The notes below the pieces were generated by a model. The model made no database searches, was not told the DNA's origin, and saw nothing but the letters and a program-made list of their open reading frames with translations. A program made the translations under genes and the position numbers. Source: Moniliophthora roreri (Eukaryota; Basidiomycota; Agaricomycetes; Agaricales; Marasmiaceae). Taken from it: DNA of 64,000 nt. Below are positions 47,543 through 59,268 of the stretch, piece by piece. The DNA lies in contig LATX02000233.1 in assembly GCA_001466705.2 (NCBI GenBank), positions 248,001-312,000 on the forward strand, read 5' to 3'. Each line of letters starts with the position of its first letter. Positions within the stretch are counted from its first letter, which is position 1.

Positions 47543-49049
47543 TGACGACAAATAGAGTGCATGAAACGAGTGCCCGTCGGTTTCAGGCAGCAACGGTGGG
47601 TCTCAAGCCTCTTCAACTAAAATTAACCACTAATAGATAATCTGAATTAGTATTCGGACAGTTAGTGATCTTCTCCTTACTCGCGACGGACTCTAATCTT
47701 CAGTGAAACAGCTGCGGTTGCTGCCTTAGTAGCTTACGACTACATCATCACCTTACCAGACGAGATAGAGTTGGTTTGGTCTGCGAGATGGAATCTCACA
47801 AAGGTCTTGTATCTGCTGCAGAGATACATGCCATTTGTGGATACTGTTGCTCTCGTCCTCCATAGTGAGCCTCATTCTCGGTTGTTTATGATGGTACTGA
47901 TGGACTGACCCACTAGATGATTTTACTCCTGGCCTAGGCTATCAACAATGTCGGAATACGTATGATATATCAGGATGTGAGTAGTAGCAACAGCTTCGAA
48001 ACTTAGAGGCCCGATTGAGTTTTGATATTTCTCTACTAGGGATGTTCGTTATCGGCATAGCGTTGTCTGAAGGTCAAGACTTAGATTTCACTTCATGAGA
48101 TCCCCTAATCCTGACACGAAAATAGTGCTTCTTACTTTACGCCTATGGGCGGTTTGGCACAAGGACTACAGACTGACGATCGGCTTGCCCATATTCTTTG
48201 CTGTCTGCTGGGGTATTATCTTCACGGTAATGGCCATCTGGCTCCCTTCCATGACATGTGAGTTGCATATTACTCGCCTTCCCCACGACCCCATGGAGAC
48301 CTGCGATCCCACAGTCGGTCCACAGCCCTTGCCGCATCTAGGGTGTTATGTGTCGGGAGGAAGCTCTATTCTATTCATTGCATGGGTGCTTGTCATGCTC
48401 TACGACGGTGGTGAGTGGTCACGATGGCAGGAGACATTGATCGACTCCTCACGACTTCCGACCTTACAGGCACCATGAGTCTAATGGTAATTTCCGGTAT
48501 CGCTTCTTGTAAGTGGAGTCGGCTCGTCTCAGGTTATGTCGATCTGATCGCCATGCAGATCGCTCGGGTGTTCATCGTGGATTGGTGAAAACTATTCATA
48601 GAGACGGTCCGTCGAAGATGTTCACTTCAGGTGATGTCCTGACTCACTTTTCACACAGGCGTCTTTTACTACATAGTCCTGTTTTGTGAGTACGGCTCTC
48701 AGTCGAACGACGGAAAAGTCTGTGATGATGATCTCAAGGCTTTGCCCTCGCAAATGTGGTCACTACCGTGGTTCTTCCCGTGAGTCTCGGCTCGCACGCC
48801 TGAAACTGAAGCTCATCTTGTTGTATGTAGGGGGAGCTACAGGCCATTGTCTCGTCGTAAGTTCGCTTTTGACGCATTGATTCGTCAGTTGCTTATATCG
48901 ATTTCAGGGCAGAAAGAGTCATGCATCCCATCCTGACATCTCGTGTCATCCATAGCATTAGAGCTAAAGCATCACGGCCGAGTGCTTGGATCGGCTTTGA
49001 CGAACAAAATTGGAATGATGTTGGCCTTGGCGTGAACGATATTCCTTGA
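47543..49049 (+). CDS. DUF6533 multi-pass membrane protein
   Basis: A basidiomycete-expanded family of about seven-helix membrane proteins of unknown function. The start MTTNRVHETSARRFQ is followed, after two introns, by the DUF6533 signature AALVAYDYIITLPDEIELVW, then ARWNLTKVLYLLQRYMPFVD and HNDFTPGLGYQQC. Later helices are FVIGIALSE, VLLTLRLWAVWHKDYRLTIG, LPIFFAVCWGIIFTVMAIWL and SSILFIAWVLVMLYDG. The extracellular loop has paired cysteines (METCDPTV and LGCYVS). FALANVVTTVVLP and the tail RVMHPILTSRVIHSIRAKAS complete it, with the stop at 49047-49049. Exon boundaries in the second half (48480-48900) are less certain. Confidence 0.75.
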
Positions 49050-49202
49050 TCTTGTATAAGACTTTGAATGTACACTATTTACTCGTATATCCCTTATACT
49101 TTGTATCGTACAGCTATATGGCATTTCAATGATCACATTTATAAACTCAAACAGTTTGAATGGGCAACACCACGGAAGGAACGTATTCAACACCTGTTAA
49201 TA

Positions 49203-50921
49203 TTACAACAATGACGGCGACATCTCCACGACAGAACGTGGTCCTTTTTGACTGTAATCTGACTTCGAAACATAGTTCTTCCCGTGGTTGTCACCAAATA
49301 TAAGCTAGAGATGAAAAATGAACTTCGTACAAGCATAGCAGACCCAGCAGAGTCACCATACCTTCGCAGTGATACTGGAACCAAGGAATGCGGCATAACC
49401 TTCACTGGTGTCGCGGTATTCAGGGTAGTATTCTGGTAGGCTCAGAGTGCGTATGGAACGCGGTTGAATATCTGTCTGTAGCTCGGGGTTATTCATATAG
49501 AGTCCAAGTCGTGATTGCAACGCCACCGAAATCCCTGCGGAAATGTCAACCTTTATTGAAAACAGCACGTAAAATGAAGGTCCAGGCACACCTTTGACGT
49601 ATCTAGTAATGCTACCGGTAACGAAGATCCCTTGCCAGATGTACTGTCGTAGATCGATTTCAGCATGGCCAACAGCAGTACGGACGGCCTCTTGCAGAGA
49701 AAGGGGAGGATCGGGAGACGATGTTTGATGTTCCGGTAGTGCCCTTAAAACGCCAGGTTCGAACAAAGGTTCGCAGAATCGGTGACGCTCTTTTCCCAGA
49801 GTGATAGATTTATCCTTGAACTGTACAGTGATTAGATCCATAGCCTCGATTTCTCTGGCTCGAGCCTGTTCTGCTGCGCTTTGCTTCTGGGTAGCCTTCT
49901 TCTTCATTCCACTTTCAATTACTGCCTTCTCTTTTCCTGCAACGACTATGGCCGCAATGTCTGTTACCCCTTCATCCTCCACTGGCGGTAATTCGCCGTC
50001 CGAAGGCGCCTTGATATGACCTTCCTCCCAGAGCTGTTTGACAAATGCATGCAGAGCGTCTGTCAGGGCATCTGGCTCTAGAGGAGAATCGGAAGGGGAT
50101 AAGGATGACATGACGGACTGGCTAGATCGTAGAAGGTGTACAAGGTAATTTTGGCAATCCCGGACGCCCAATGATACTGTTGTGCAGGCGTTTCGTACTA
50201 TGAAGCCCTCGTACACCGGTGTCACGTCAGTTTTCTCCAAATCAATGTCAACGACAACACCACTGAGGCTAGTGGTAGCATATATTTGTGCCATTGGACG
50301 TTCAAGGATGCCGAAACCAGCGACGTTGAAACGTTCAAAGAAAATTTGACATATTCGCTCGTAGTCGTCTCTCGGAAGACCAGCGGCAATGGATAAAAGA
50401 ACAGGCGATTCGTTTTGAACCCGTCGGCGTTGCAATTGGTTGAATAAGACGTATTTCCTCCATCAATGAAGTGAGCTTGAGGAAAAACAGTAAAGCAGAA
50501 ACAGACGCACCAGATGGCCTCAGCCTGTGTCCAATCCCTAACGCTCCCATCTGCAAAAGGCCAGGAGATAGCGATGTCTTGTCCCGTAGCGAGTGCTTCA
50601 TCCAACTGGACACCAACCAGGTAATCGTTTACCGTAGCAGTGGAGGACGTGATGTGAGGAAGTGAAGATATTCGGCTACTAGTAGCGGATGTTATAGTTT
50701 GCGGGTCATTGGTTTGTACAACATCCCCATTGGAGGTGTTCTTGCGAAGCCCAACTCGTGCTTGGATTTCCTGAATCAAGGATCAGTTGATGCATTATTG
50801 AAACGTTTTTGAATGAACTGACCACAGATGGCGTCTTCAATAGTTCGTGAAGACCAAGATTAGCCCGGACCGCTGTCCTAGAGGTCTCGATAATGACCAC
50901 CGTTGCATCGTGAAAAGACAT
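49203..50921 (-). CDS. ARP9: Actin-related protein ARP9 (SWI/SNF and RSC)
   Basis: Nuclear actin-related subunit that, with Arp7, regulates the remodeller ATPase. Exons 50921-50823, 50770-50511, 50457-49592, 49534-49362 and 49304-49203 give 499 residues. The actin fold is visible: an opening [20 protein letters not shown], then [101 protein letters not shown] and [20 protein letters not shown]. The actin nucleotide loops are degenerate, as expected for Arp9. A charged insertion ([20 protein letters not shown]) sits in the middle. The next gene, a decayed cyclase, starts 219 bases away on the other strand. Confidence 0.88.
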
Positions 50922-51140
50922 TTTCCAAGCCGCCTGAAGCGTCGTGGCGCGTTGAACCGCGTTTGGATCAAGGATTCGGGCCGGCCGGTCTCACATAACT
51001 TGTCAACAACTTTCAGGATTGGCGTAGCACGAATATTCAATATTCAATATTCGATTATCATACGATATGTTTCTGCTCGAGTCCCCCGCTGTGGCCTTAT
51101 AACTCTGGCTTGGATCGAACGACGTTCCCGATCGAGATTC

Positions 51141-53862
51141 ATGTTTCCCCCTCTTCATCTCCCCGCGAACGCGAGTCAGCCGTTCACTGATTACTCTCGC
51201 TGGCGACTTCGAGTTAGTGAGGGTGGCCGCCACACTTGGCACTACCTGAGGGATGAACAACAATGCATTGAATGGCCGCAGACTGCTCTAGACAAATACT
51301 GGCTCGGTCTGGCTACGGTGCGTGCTTTACCTTGAGATCCGCCACTTTCCACCAAAATCTTGCGCTAGGATTTGCCTGAATCAGGTTTTGCGACTGATTC
51401 TTTTTCGGCTGCAAAGAAAGGCTACGAGTTCTACAAAAACCTGCAGGCCAACGATGGTCACTGGCCTGGGGAGTACGGTGGCACTCTCTTTATGCTTCCT
51501 GCCATCGTCATCGGATCGTTCATATGTGGAATGGACTTTACTACTGAAGAGAGATCAGAACTCTGTCGGTATTTGATTAACTTGGCAAATCACGAAGACG
51601 GAGGATGGGGCCTGTGAGTCCAGTTTACTGTTCTACCGAAGTGGTCTAACCCATATACTGCCCCTAGCCACGTCGCCGGAGAATCCACGGTCTTTGGCAC
51701 CACCCTGAACTATGTATCTCTACGAATATTAGGCCTTCCTGCCGAGCACCCCACCTGTATCAAAGCTCGCGAGCTGTTGCACCGACTTGGTTCGTTGGAT
51801 TCCGCAACTCGAGTGATTATCATGCTCACAATCTTTGCTGCGTTAGGTGGTGCTACCGGCGTTCCCGTGTGGGGCAAATTCTGGCTGTCATTGCTGAATG
51901 CTTATGACTGGGAGGGGGTTAACACGCCCATTCCTGAGCTACTTCTGATGCCTCACTGGCTTCCCTTTCATGCGAGCCGGTGGTGGGTTCACAGCAGAAT
52001 GATATACCAAGGGCTTTTGTTATTTGTACGGTGTCCGTTACCAAATGGATGAGAATGACCTCATACTGGCCCTCCGTGAAGTAAGTCCCATCGAATACTA
52101 AATCACCCATCATTCTGAGTGTGGAACAGGAAATATATCCCGAAAACTATTATTCTATCAACTGGCCGTCACAGCGCAACAACATCGCACAAGTCGATAC
52201 TTTCGCCCCGCATTTGATGGTTTATAGCTTCATCTCGGACGCAATGATCGTATATGAGCGGTGCGCCTTGACACCTATCCGCCAAGCAGCTATAAGTCAA
52301 GTCTATCGCCTTATAGTTGCAGAGGACGAGAATACAGTCTATCAGGGTATTGCACCTTTATCTAAAATGTTCAATGCCATTGCAAGGCTACACCGTGAAG
52401 GACCTGACAGTGATGCTTATAAGCTACACGAGAGTACCAGGGCTGATTTTATGTGGCAAGGACCTGAAGGCATGCGGGTCTGCGGCACAAATGGGAGTCA
52501 GCTCTGGGATGTTGTTTTCATCGCGCAAGCTCTCACTGAAACAGGGTTGGCAGGCTTGGAGGAAAATAAGGATTCCGTTCGTAAAGCGTTGACTTGGCTT
52601 GACCAAACACAAATGCTGGAAGAGCCTAAACATCTGGATGCCATCTACAGGTAGCACCAAAGGTGCTTGGGGGTTCAGGTGAGAAGATTGAATACAAATA
52701 AAACCCGAAGACACCATCTCAAAAACATCAGTACAAAAGCTCAGGAATACACAGTCAGTGATTGCACTGCAGAGGCGCTCAAGTCAGTTCTATATCTGCA
52801 GCACCTTGAGTGAGCTATCTACTTTTGTTGTTTCACCCATTTTACTGACTTCATTGTAGCTATACCCCGAAACTCGTCTCTGCAGAACGCCTCTATTGGG
52901 CCATTGACATTCTTCTGTCCCTGCAAAACTCGAGTGGTGGTTTTGCCAGTTACGAGCTCATAAGAGCACCACAATGGATTGAGACTCTGAATCCTGCGGA
53001 AGTATTTGGTGCGTGTGCGGGCAATGGCTGTATATGAATTGCCGTAACAATTCCTGGACTTCAGATAACACTCTTGTTGATTGCTGCCACACTGAGTGCA
53101 CGACTTCGGTGGTCACAGCACTCTCAGTTTTGAGAAAGGACTATCCCAATTATCGTCGCGCGGATATTCAGTAAGTACATAAGACTACCATGTGATGACT
53201 TCCCATCAACTTCTTTTCACCTTCCTAGACGAGCAATCAAAAAAGGCATCGCCTACATCAGAAGTTCACAGACAAACGAAGGTGGGTGGTATGGTACCTG
53301 GGGAATCTGCTTCAGCTATGCCACCATGTTTGTGCTTGAGTGTCTGTCCCTTGTTGGCGAGAACTATAACAATAGCATGTCAGTGAAAAGAGCGTGTGAT
53401 TATCTAGTTTCGAAACAGTGAGGGGGAGAGGACTTCTGAGTATGTCAAAAACTCACTTCTCTTGTAGCTCAATCTTTAACCTAGCCATCATTTCAGTCAT
53501 GCTTGGAACAAAGATGGATAAATCACCATGACACCCAAGTTGTCCAAACTTGCTGGGCAGCAATGGGGCTCATGTATGCTGGTTATCCTTTTGCCAGACC
53601 TATAACATGGGCAGTTGAGCTAGTTATGTCCAGACAGTTAGCAGTGAGTTCCTTCATGTCAAATGAAGAGTATATAAGTCAAGCTCTAACACAAAAATCT
53701 TAGGATGGCTCCTGGAAACAGGAAGCAATTGAGGGGGTGTTCAACAAGACATGCAGCATTGCATACCCCAACTTCAAGTTCTCATTCAGCATCTGGATGC
53801 TTGAAAAGGCACATCATTATCTTACAAACCTTGTTGTACAGCAGGCAGAGGAAAAGCTATAG
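51141..53862 (+). pseudogene. Oxidosqualene cyclase (lanosterol synthase ERG7-like), decayed copy
   Basis: Lanosterol synthase cyclises 2,3-oxidosqualene in sterol synthesis. Homology runs the full length: [82 protein letters not shown], the catalytic motif TVSDCTAEALK, ECTTSVVTALSVL, GTWGICFSYATMFVLE and [20 protein letters not shown]. The frame is broken at least three times. At 52008-52014 (RMIYQ to [15 protein letters not shown]) the frame shifts and two or three residues are lost. At 52652-52654 an extra base creates TAG just before STKGAWGF. Near 53416-53440 the GGWGE-type QW motif is reduced to fragments with stops. The introns otherwise look normal. Sterols are essential, so an intact ERG7 is expected elsewhere. 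Sequencing error at all three sites is possible but unlikely. Confidence 0.82.
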
Positions 53863-54390
53863 TTCATAGCAACATGCATTATTCAGTTTCAGTACAGTAC
53901 ACATATGTTCTCTAAATGAGAGCCTTACACAGCATTGACCAATCTCCTAACTATTGCAAGTGCAGGACATCAAGAAAGCATTATTGACCAATACACTCAT
54001 CTGGTGATAAGAATGGAACCCAACAGATAGGCCTTGCCTCCAGGCTTGCAACTGGTGCAAGATAATGGCATCCATACATGGAAGTTGTCAGGTTGTGAGG
54101 TGAGAGCTGTTCAGCATGTTTCACTGGTGATGAAGTTGTGCCAGCAGTCACAAGTGACACACATCACTCGAAGACCACCAAACTGTGGCAGACAGAGATA
54201 TATATAGCACACAATATGGCTTTAGTAGCCACCCCCTCTTCAATATGTCTTGGAATTGTTCTTCCCTTGTTTGTCTGAAATGGATGTGACTAGTGAGATG
54301 TAACATTTGAAGAGGACTGCCTCACTCACCTAAAGAAATCTCCAGACTAAGTCCTTCCACTTTGGCCCTTAGGGTCAATGAGACCACTCT
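53410..54390. other. CpG-depleted tract
   Basis: Reading through this kilobase I find only about three CG dinucleotides (for example in TTTCGAAAC near 53410 and CACTCGAAG near 54168), while neighbouring genes have one every few tens of bases. TG and CA are common. This is the pattern left by deamination of methylated CpG. It covers the last exons of the cyclase relic and the gap after it; the neighbouring C2H2 gene is also CpG-poor, but less so. Confidence 0.7.
53863..54346. other. Intergenic after cyclase relic
   Basis: 484 bases between the cyclase relic and the C2H2 gene (convergent), all within the CpG-depleted tract. No gene or repeat unit recognised. Confidence 0.5.
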
Positions 54391-55378
54391 TCTCCATCTC
54401 CCGAACCTTTTTTCTGAACACATCATAATGTATGGAAGTCGGTGGGATGTAGAGCATGTCGATATTTCTCTTCAATGATGATACATCCCCAACATCTACC
54501 TGCAGCTCATTAGGACACCTCCATACAATCCATTCCTGCACTTCATCTCGCTTCTTGTCAAATTGCTCAAGATCATCAAGCTCAATATCATCTGAGTTCT
54601 TGCTCCCAACACTATCCAACGAAGATGTATTTTTGAGCATCAAGGAGCCTCGTCGAGGTAAGGATGAGTCGGGAATTTGTGAAATGGGAGGAGTGATAGA
54701 ACGTAGTCGCCTTGGTGGAAGGGAGATGTGAGCAGATGGAATGAAGACAGGTCCTGAAAAAACAGGCAATGGAGGTGGTGTTGGGAGAGGAATATGCTTG
54801 GGTCTCCAAGAAGGAAGGAGATAGTTTTCTAGTTCTTCTACCGGCATCCCTTCCCACATTGCGTGTGATCTGCGAAGATGCTCCTGTAGGGCAGGCACTG
54901 CAAATTTTGGCCTTGACTGACATTGACGAAAAGGACATGGTAGATGGACTTTGGCCAAATGTACATTCTGGATGTGATTCACAAGAGATTGTGATGATGG
55001 AAAGGAATCATTGCATGTTGAATTTGGAGACAATCCATAGCAGTGGTAATCTTTGGGGCCCTTTGCCTTTGGTAAGGAACTAAGTAAAGAAAGAGACAAG
55101 CACGCAACTAGGTGTGACTTACCACCCGTCTATGCTTCCTCTGCACTTGATAATGCCAAAGTAGATGCTAGTTTGAGATAGAGTTTAGAATGTGACTGTG
55201 ACGAAAATTGGAACCAGTGCAGTCGCTTGCTACACACCTGGCGATATGATTCAAAGGAGACCAGCTCAGCAGAACATGGTGCAAAATCAATTGAGTCCCG
55301 AAATTCACACTCGAACCCACACAGTGCTGCTCTGGCAAGTTGTATAATCGTTTCCTCTGTTAAAGTGACTGGAGGCAT
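54347..55378 (-). CDS. C2H2 zinc-finger-like protein of unknown function
   Basis: The first exon (ATG at 55378) encodes MPPVTLTEETIIQLARAALC with FECEFRDSIDFAPCSAELVS and ends SYRQ. A short middle exon and the main exon follow, reading SLPKAKGPKDYHCYGLSP. Two C2H2-like units sit in tandem: CYGLSPNSTC with HIQNVH, and CPFRQCQSR with HLRRSH. Next come MWEGMPVEELENYLLPSWRP, a Pro-rich linker, WIVWRCPNELQV and the C-terminal DVFRKKVREMEKSGLIDPKG. The family is not recognised; I infer a nucleic-acid-binding protein. The junctions around the middle exon (near 55120-55160) are tentative. CpG is scarcer than in other genes of the window. Confidence 0.68.
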
Positions 55379-55638
55379 TGATGGTACTACACCTACACAT
55401 GCAGCATTGGCAATGTTCAATGGTGAATTTGCGACTGTCTGATCAGGCAAGGCAGCCAATATTTAGGAGAGCCCTTGGGCAGGAACGATGAACGCTTGTT
55501 GAGGTCGGACTGGGTGTCGCGTCGAAGAAACGAATTCGAAAAGCACGAAAATTTGTGACAACGGTGTCACGCATAATTTCGACGACGACCTCCGAATCTA
55601 CAATATCTTCGCGACGCAATTAATACAGTACACATATC

Positions 55639-57803
55639 CTACTTTCCACCACCAAGTCTGAGAAGTCGGGTTTCCGCAGCCCGAGCTCTTCTCTCCCTTT
55701 CGACTTTTGTCCTCATCTCAGGAGTTAGCCCTGCCAACCCTTCTGATTCCCCCGCACCACCACCAAGTCTACGGGGTCCACCGAGGGGCTGTTCACCCAC
55801 TGGTGGAGTCAACATATGTATATCTTCCAGCTCCTCACCCTTTCCTTTTTCCCTCTCCTTCAACTCTCGCTCCTTCACGCGATCCCTTAGACCTTTCCGT
55901 CGCGCCTTCTTCTTCTCTTCTCGGTCATCTTCCATCTCCTTGTGCAACGCACTTGGTAAATGACCGGCTCCAAACCAATCCCACCAGTCCGGATGAGCAG
56001 CTGCACATCGACGAAAGACATCTCGAGTACTTTTATTTCGAGCCATGTCGTATGCGGTGGATTTGGGTTTTGAGTTAGACTCGACACCATCTGGAGGGTC
56101 ATCTTGATCGGCTGAGGCCGAGCCGCTTATTGTTGGATCTGCATGCATCTCCTCCAAGAACCATGCCACGACGCTATCTTGGCCAGAGTGAGAGGCGACG
56201 TGCAGCAGAGTTGCAAGGCGTGCGACGTCGATCCCTGCCCAGTTCGGTATACAAATGTTGATGTCCTTCTGCGCTAAATTGTCACCTTCGCGCTCCCAAA
56301 ATGCTTTCAACGGTTCGAGTCGGCCTTTAGCGACCATGTCCAATAGACGTACCCATTGTTCGCGTAAACGCTCCTCCTCTTTGGTCAGTTTAGGTTGCGC
56401 AGGCTTTTCGGGTTGCGGCGTTGAGATTGGTACAGGTGTAGGTATCGGTTTCGGTTTAGGAAGAGAGGCGAGATAAGCTTCATCCTGTGCGCGAAGGGCA
56501 TCTTCAGTGAGGTGAGATATCTTGACGAAGGTAAGCTCGTTAAGACAACGTGTAATCTCGGATTGGGTCTGTGTGTAAGCGATATTAATTAGCACATGTT
56601 CACAGCCGACAGTTAAACTTATAACGAACCGGTCTGCGCGTCGGGAAAGGAAATGTACGAAGTCGCTCATCGCCCTTTGAAATAACAGATCCATCATAAT
56701 CAAGGAATATCTTGCGGTTAGAGCCACTAGCTCGGATGAATATGAGTTCGCAATCGTTGATTTCATCAGACCAGTCGGAAAGAAGATTTCGTATGTCCTG
56801 TACAACTATAAGATTAGAATTAGGAATGAGGATGCCAAATCTTCAGAGTACGTACGTCACGTAGTGCTTGTTCACCATATCTTCGTAAAAGTGCACCGGC
56901 ACTCTTGGCATTTCCCTTCGCGTTATCATTCAAAGATTGGGAACCACCCTGCTTTCGTCGTGCTAAAAGTATATGTTAGCAAACACAAAAAATAAGACTG
57001 GGACTAACACATACTTGTATACCGATGGAAAGTTTTATGCTTTAGAACTTCATTATTAGGACGCGGGGCTTTGAGCTTTTTCTTCGATCGGTCTGGTTCT
57101 TCCTCTTCCTCAGCCTCAGGGCGACTAACCCGGATGACAGCGCCCGCAAAATGTCCACCAGCGACCATGAACATGGCCCATTTCCGACCCTTCTGCGTTT
57201 TCTGTTGCAATTCTTTCAGGGCGGGAAGGCTGGAAGTGGGAGGAGCACCGAGAGGAAATATGGCGCGGTATACCCCTATCTGGGTAGATGGTGGTGAATG
57301 AAACCATGATATGGGTGTCTGGGGGATAGCTGGGGTAGAGGTAGTTGGCGAATCAGGTCGTGAAGTTATTCGGTGTTTGTTGAGTAGAGATACGATAGCA
57401 TCTGAGTTGGATGATTCTTCTGAGTCATTGGATTCCGATCCTGATATGGAATCCTCTAGAGCTTTAAGCGGTAGAGATGAATGTCTGCTCTATTTGAAGG
57501 ATAAGGGGACATACCATCGAGAAGTTGAGTAAAATCCTGCTCAGAGACTGGTTGGCCACCATTCAACCTCGCTTTGACGTTGTACCGGTGCCAGTCTGTT
57601 CGAAAATGTGCGCGCTGATGGTCCACGTCATCAAAGGAGATTCCTAAGCAAACATTGCAGGTCCTGAGACCTGTGGCAACTGTGTTGGGTGCGGCTGATT
57701 GCTCCGGTTCTGGTTCCTGCTCCTCGCGCGTCAAACTTGTCAACAGGTTACGTGGAGTAAGAGTGTCAAGAAAGTGTCGAGGAAGAGAATAAAGGTAATA
57801 CAT
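55639..57803 (-). CDS. VMS1: VMS1/ANKZF1 peptidyl-tRNA hydrolase of ribosome quality control
   Basis: Releases stalled nascent chains from 60S-bound tRNA, with Cdc48/VCP. Exons 57803-57515, 57455-57015, 56962-56856, 56797-56630 and 56568-55639 join in phase to 644 residues. A C2H2 finger is at about residues 45-70 (CNVCLGISFDDVDHQRAHFR then TDWH). The VLRF1 catalytic domain includes WAMFMVAGGHFAGAVIRV, HKTFHRYTTRRKQGGSQSLN with the active-site Gln in the GGSQS region, LIFIRASGSNRKIF and LRTFPFPTRRPTQSEITRCL. A Pro-rich linker, ankyrin-like segments (TLLHVASHSGQDSVVAWFLE) and a charged coiled coil follow. The C-terminal RERRARAAETR fits the VCP-interacting VIM consensus R-x5-AA-x2-R. It is head-to-head with phosphomannomutase, 167 bases apart. 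Confidence 0.95.
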
Positions 57804-57970
57804 GGAGGTTCTGGAGAGAAAGTAATGTCAGAGTCATCTTGGTACTCGGAGACGAGGTGACGGTACCTATCTTATCTTGGATCATCTTGCTGCTGCTGAT
57901 TTGACAATTCTTGATATTTCACACGTCCATAACGACACGTCGCTATAACTATAACTCAACCCACTACGAT

Positions 57971-59041
57971 ATGGTTTCCTCTGTCTTCGCCGATAGACCT
58001 GTTAAAAAGCTCGTCTTGTTCGATGTGGATGGGCCCCTCACCTTCGCTCGTCAGGTATGTCCAAAGAATTTTGTCTCACGAATACTTCTGAACTTTCAAT
58101 TCAGGCTGCACATCCAGATATGATCGCTGTTCTGAAAGACCTTAAGAAGAAGGTCGCCATCGGATTTGTCGGCGGGTCCGACCTTGTCAAGATCTCCGAG
58201 CAATTGTCTGTTAATGGCAGCAATGGTGGGTGTCCTAGTGGTCCTCGAATATGACCGGTCCTGATCACGATGTGTCCCTAGTTGTGGAAGACTTTGACTA
58301 CGCGTTCGCTGAAAACGGTTTGACCGCATACAAGATGGGCAAACCGTTAGCCTCCCAATCATTCATCAAGTTCTTGGGAGAAGACAAATACAAGCCCCTC
58401 GTGAACTTCATCTTGCACTACATCGCGGATTTGGATATACCCATCAAACGGTATACACCTCAACTAGTCTTTGACCTTTGGTTGACGACATGCTGCCACG
58501 TAGCGGAACGTTTGTTGAATTCCGAAAGGGCATGATCAACGTGAGCCCAATAGGCCGTAACGCAACGTGAGTTAATTGACCTTGGAGCATCCTGGATAAT
58601 CCCATTTCGATGCAGGATTGCGGAGCGAAATGAGTTTGAAGCATATGACAAGGTATGTCCTCGGCCATTCTTGGGGACATTAGATTGATTAGTATCTCCA
58701 CAGCAACATGGAATTCGAAGTAAATTCGTCAGCGTGCTGAAAGAGAAATTCCCTGATTACGACTTGACGTACTCCATCGGCGGGCAAATCTCATTCGACA
58801 TTTTTCCGCGAGGATGGGATAAGACGTATGCGTTGCGTCACGTTGAGGACGAAGGCTTCGAGGAAATACACTTCTTCGGGGACAAGACCTACCAGGTAAT
58901 ACAAATCAGGATATTTGTTTCTTCTTACTGACCGTTGGCCAGGGAGGGAATGACTATGAAATTTATTCTGACAGCAGAACCATTGGTCATACCGTGACGA
59001 CCTACCGGGATACGATTCGTATTCTGAAAGAGCTTTTTTAA
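57971..59041 (+). CDS. SEC53: Phosphomannomutase
   Basis: Converts mannose-6-phosphate to mannose-1-phosphate for GDP-mannose and glycosylation; cytosolic. Exons 57971-58054, 58105-58225, 58282-58450, 58504-58566, 58616-58652, 58704-58895 and 58943-59041 give 254 residues, the exact family size. HAD-fold motif I is [14 protein letters not shown], with nucleophile Asp and acid/base Asp; note GP where most members have [51 protein letters not shown] and [20 protein letters not shown] are diagnostic. The metal-binding end is [20 protein letters not shown]. All introns are GT-AG. Confidence 0.97.
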
Positions 59042-59268
59042 CTGAGCCATAGAGCAGTACATGACTTTGTATCAATTGAGCTGTAAACATGTAGCAGTAG
59101 ATCAATCAAATGGAGATAATGTCTGCCAGGTGCGAACCAAAATTACGCTTGGGGGGAGCCCCGTGGCAAACAAAATATCGGTTCAGAATCACCATGGAAA
59201 TTCACAGGGCGCAGAGGCAAGACACCTTTGATCTTCGCGCCCGAATTCACCCAGACTCTCCTAGCCAC

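Noticed and set aside
51777..51850. Apparent insertion [17 protein letters not shown] in the cyclase
   Set aside because: It is a normal GT-AG intron; removing it restores [15 protein letters not shown], so it is not counted as a lesion.
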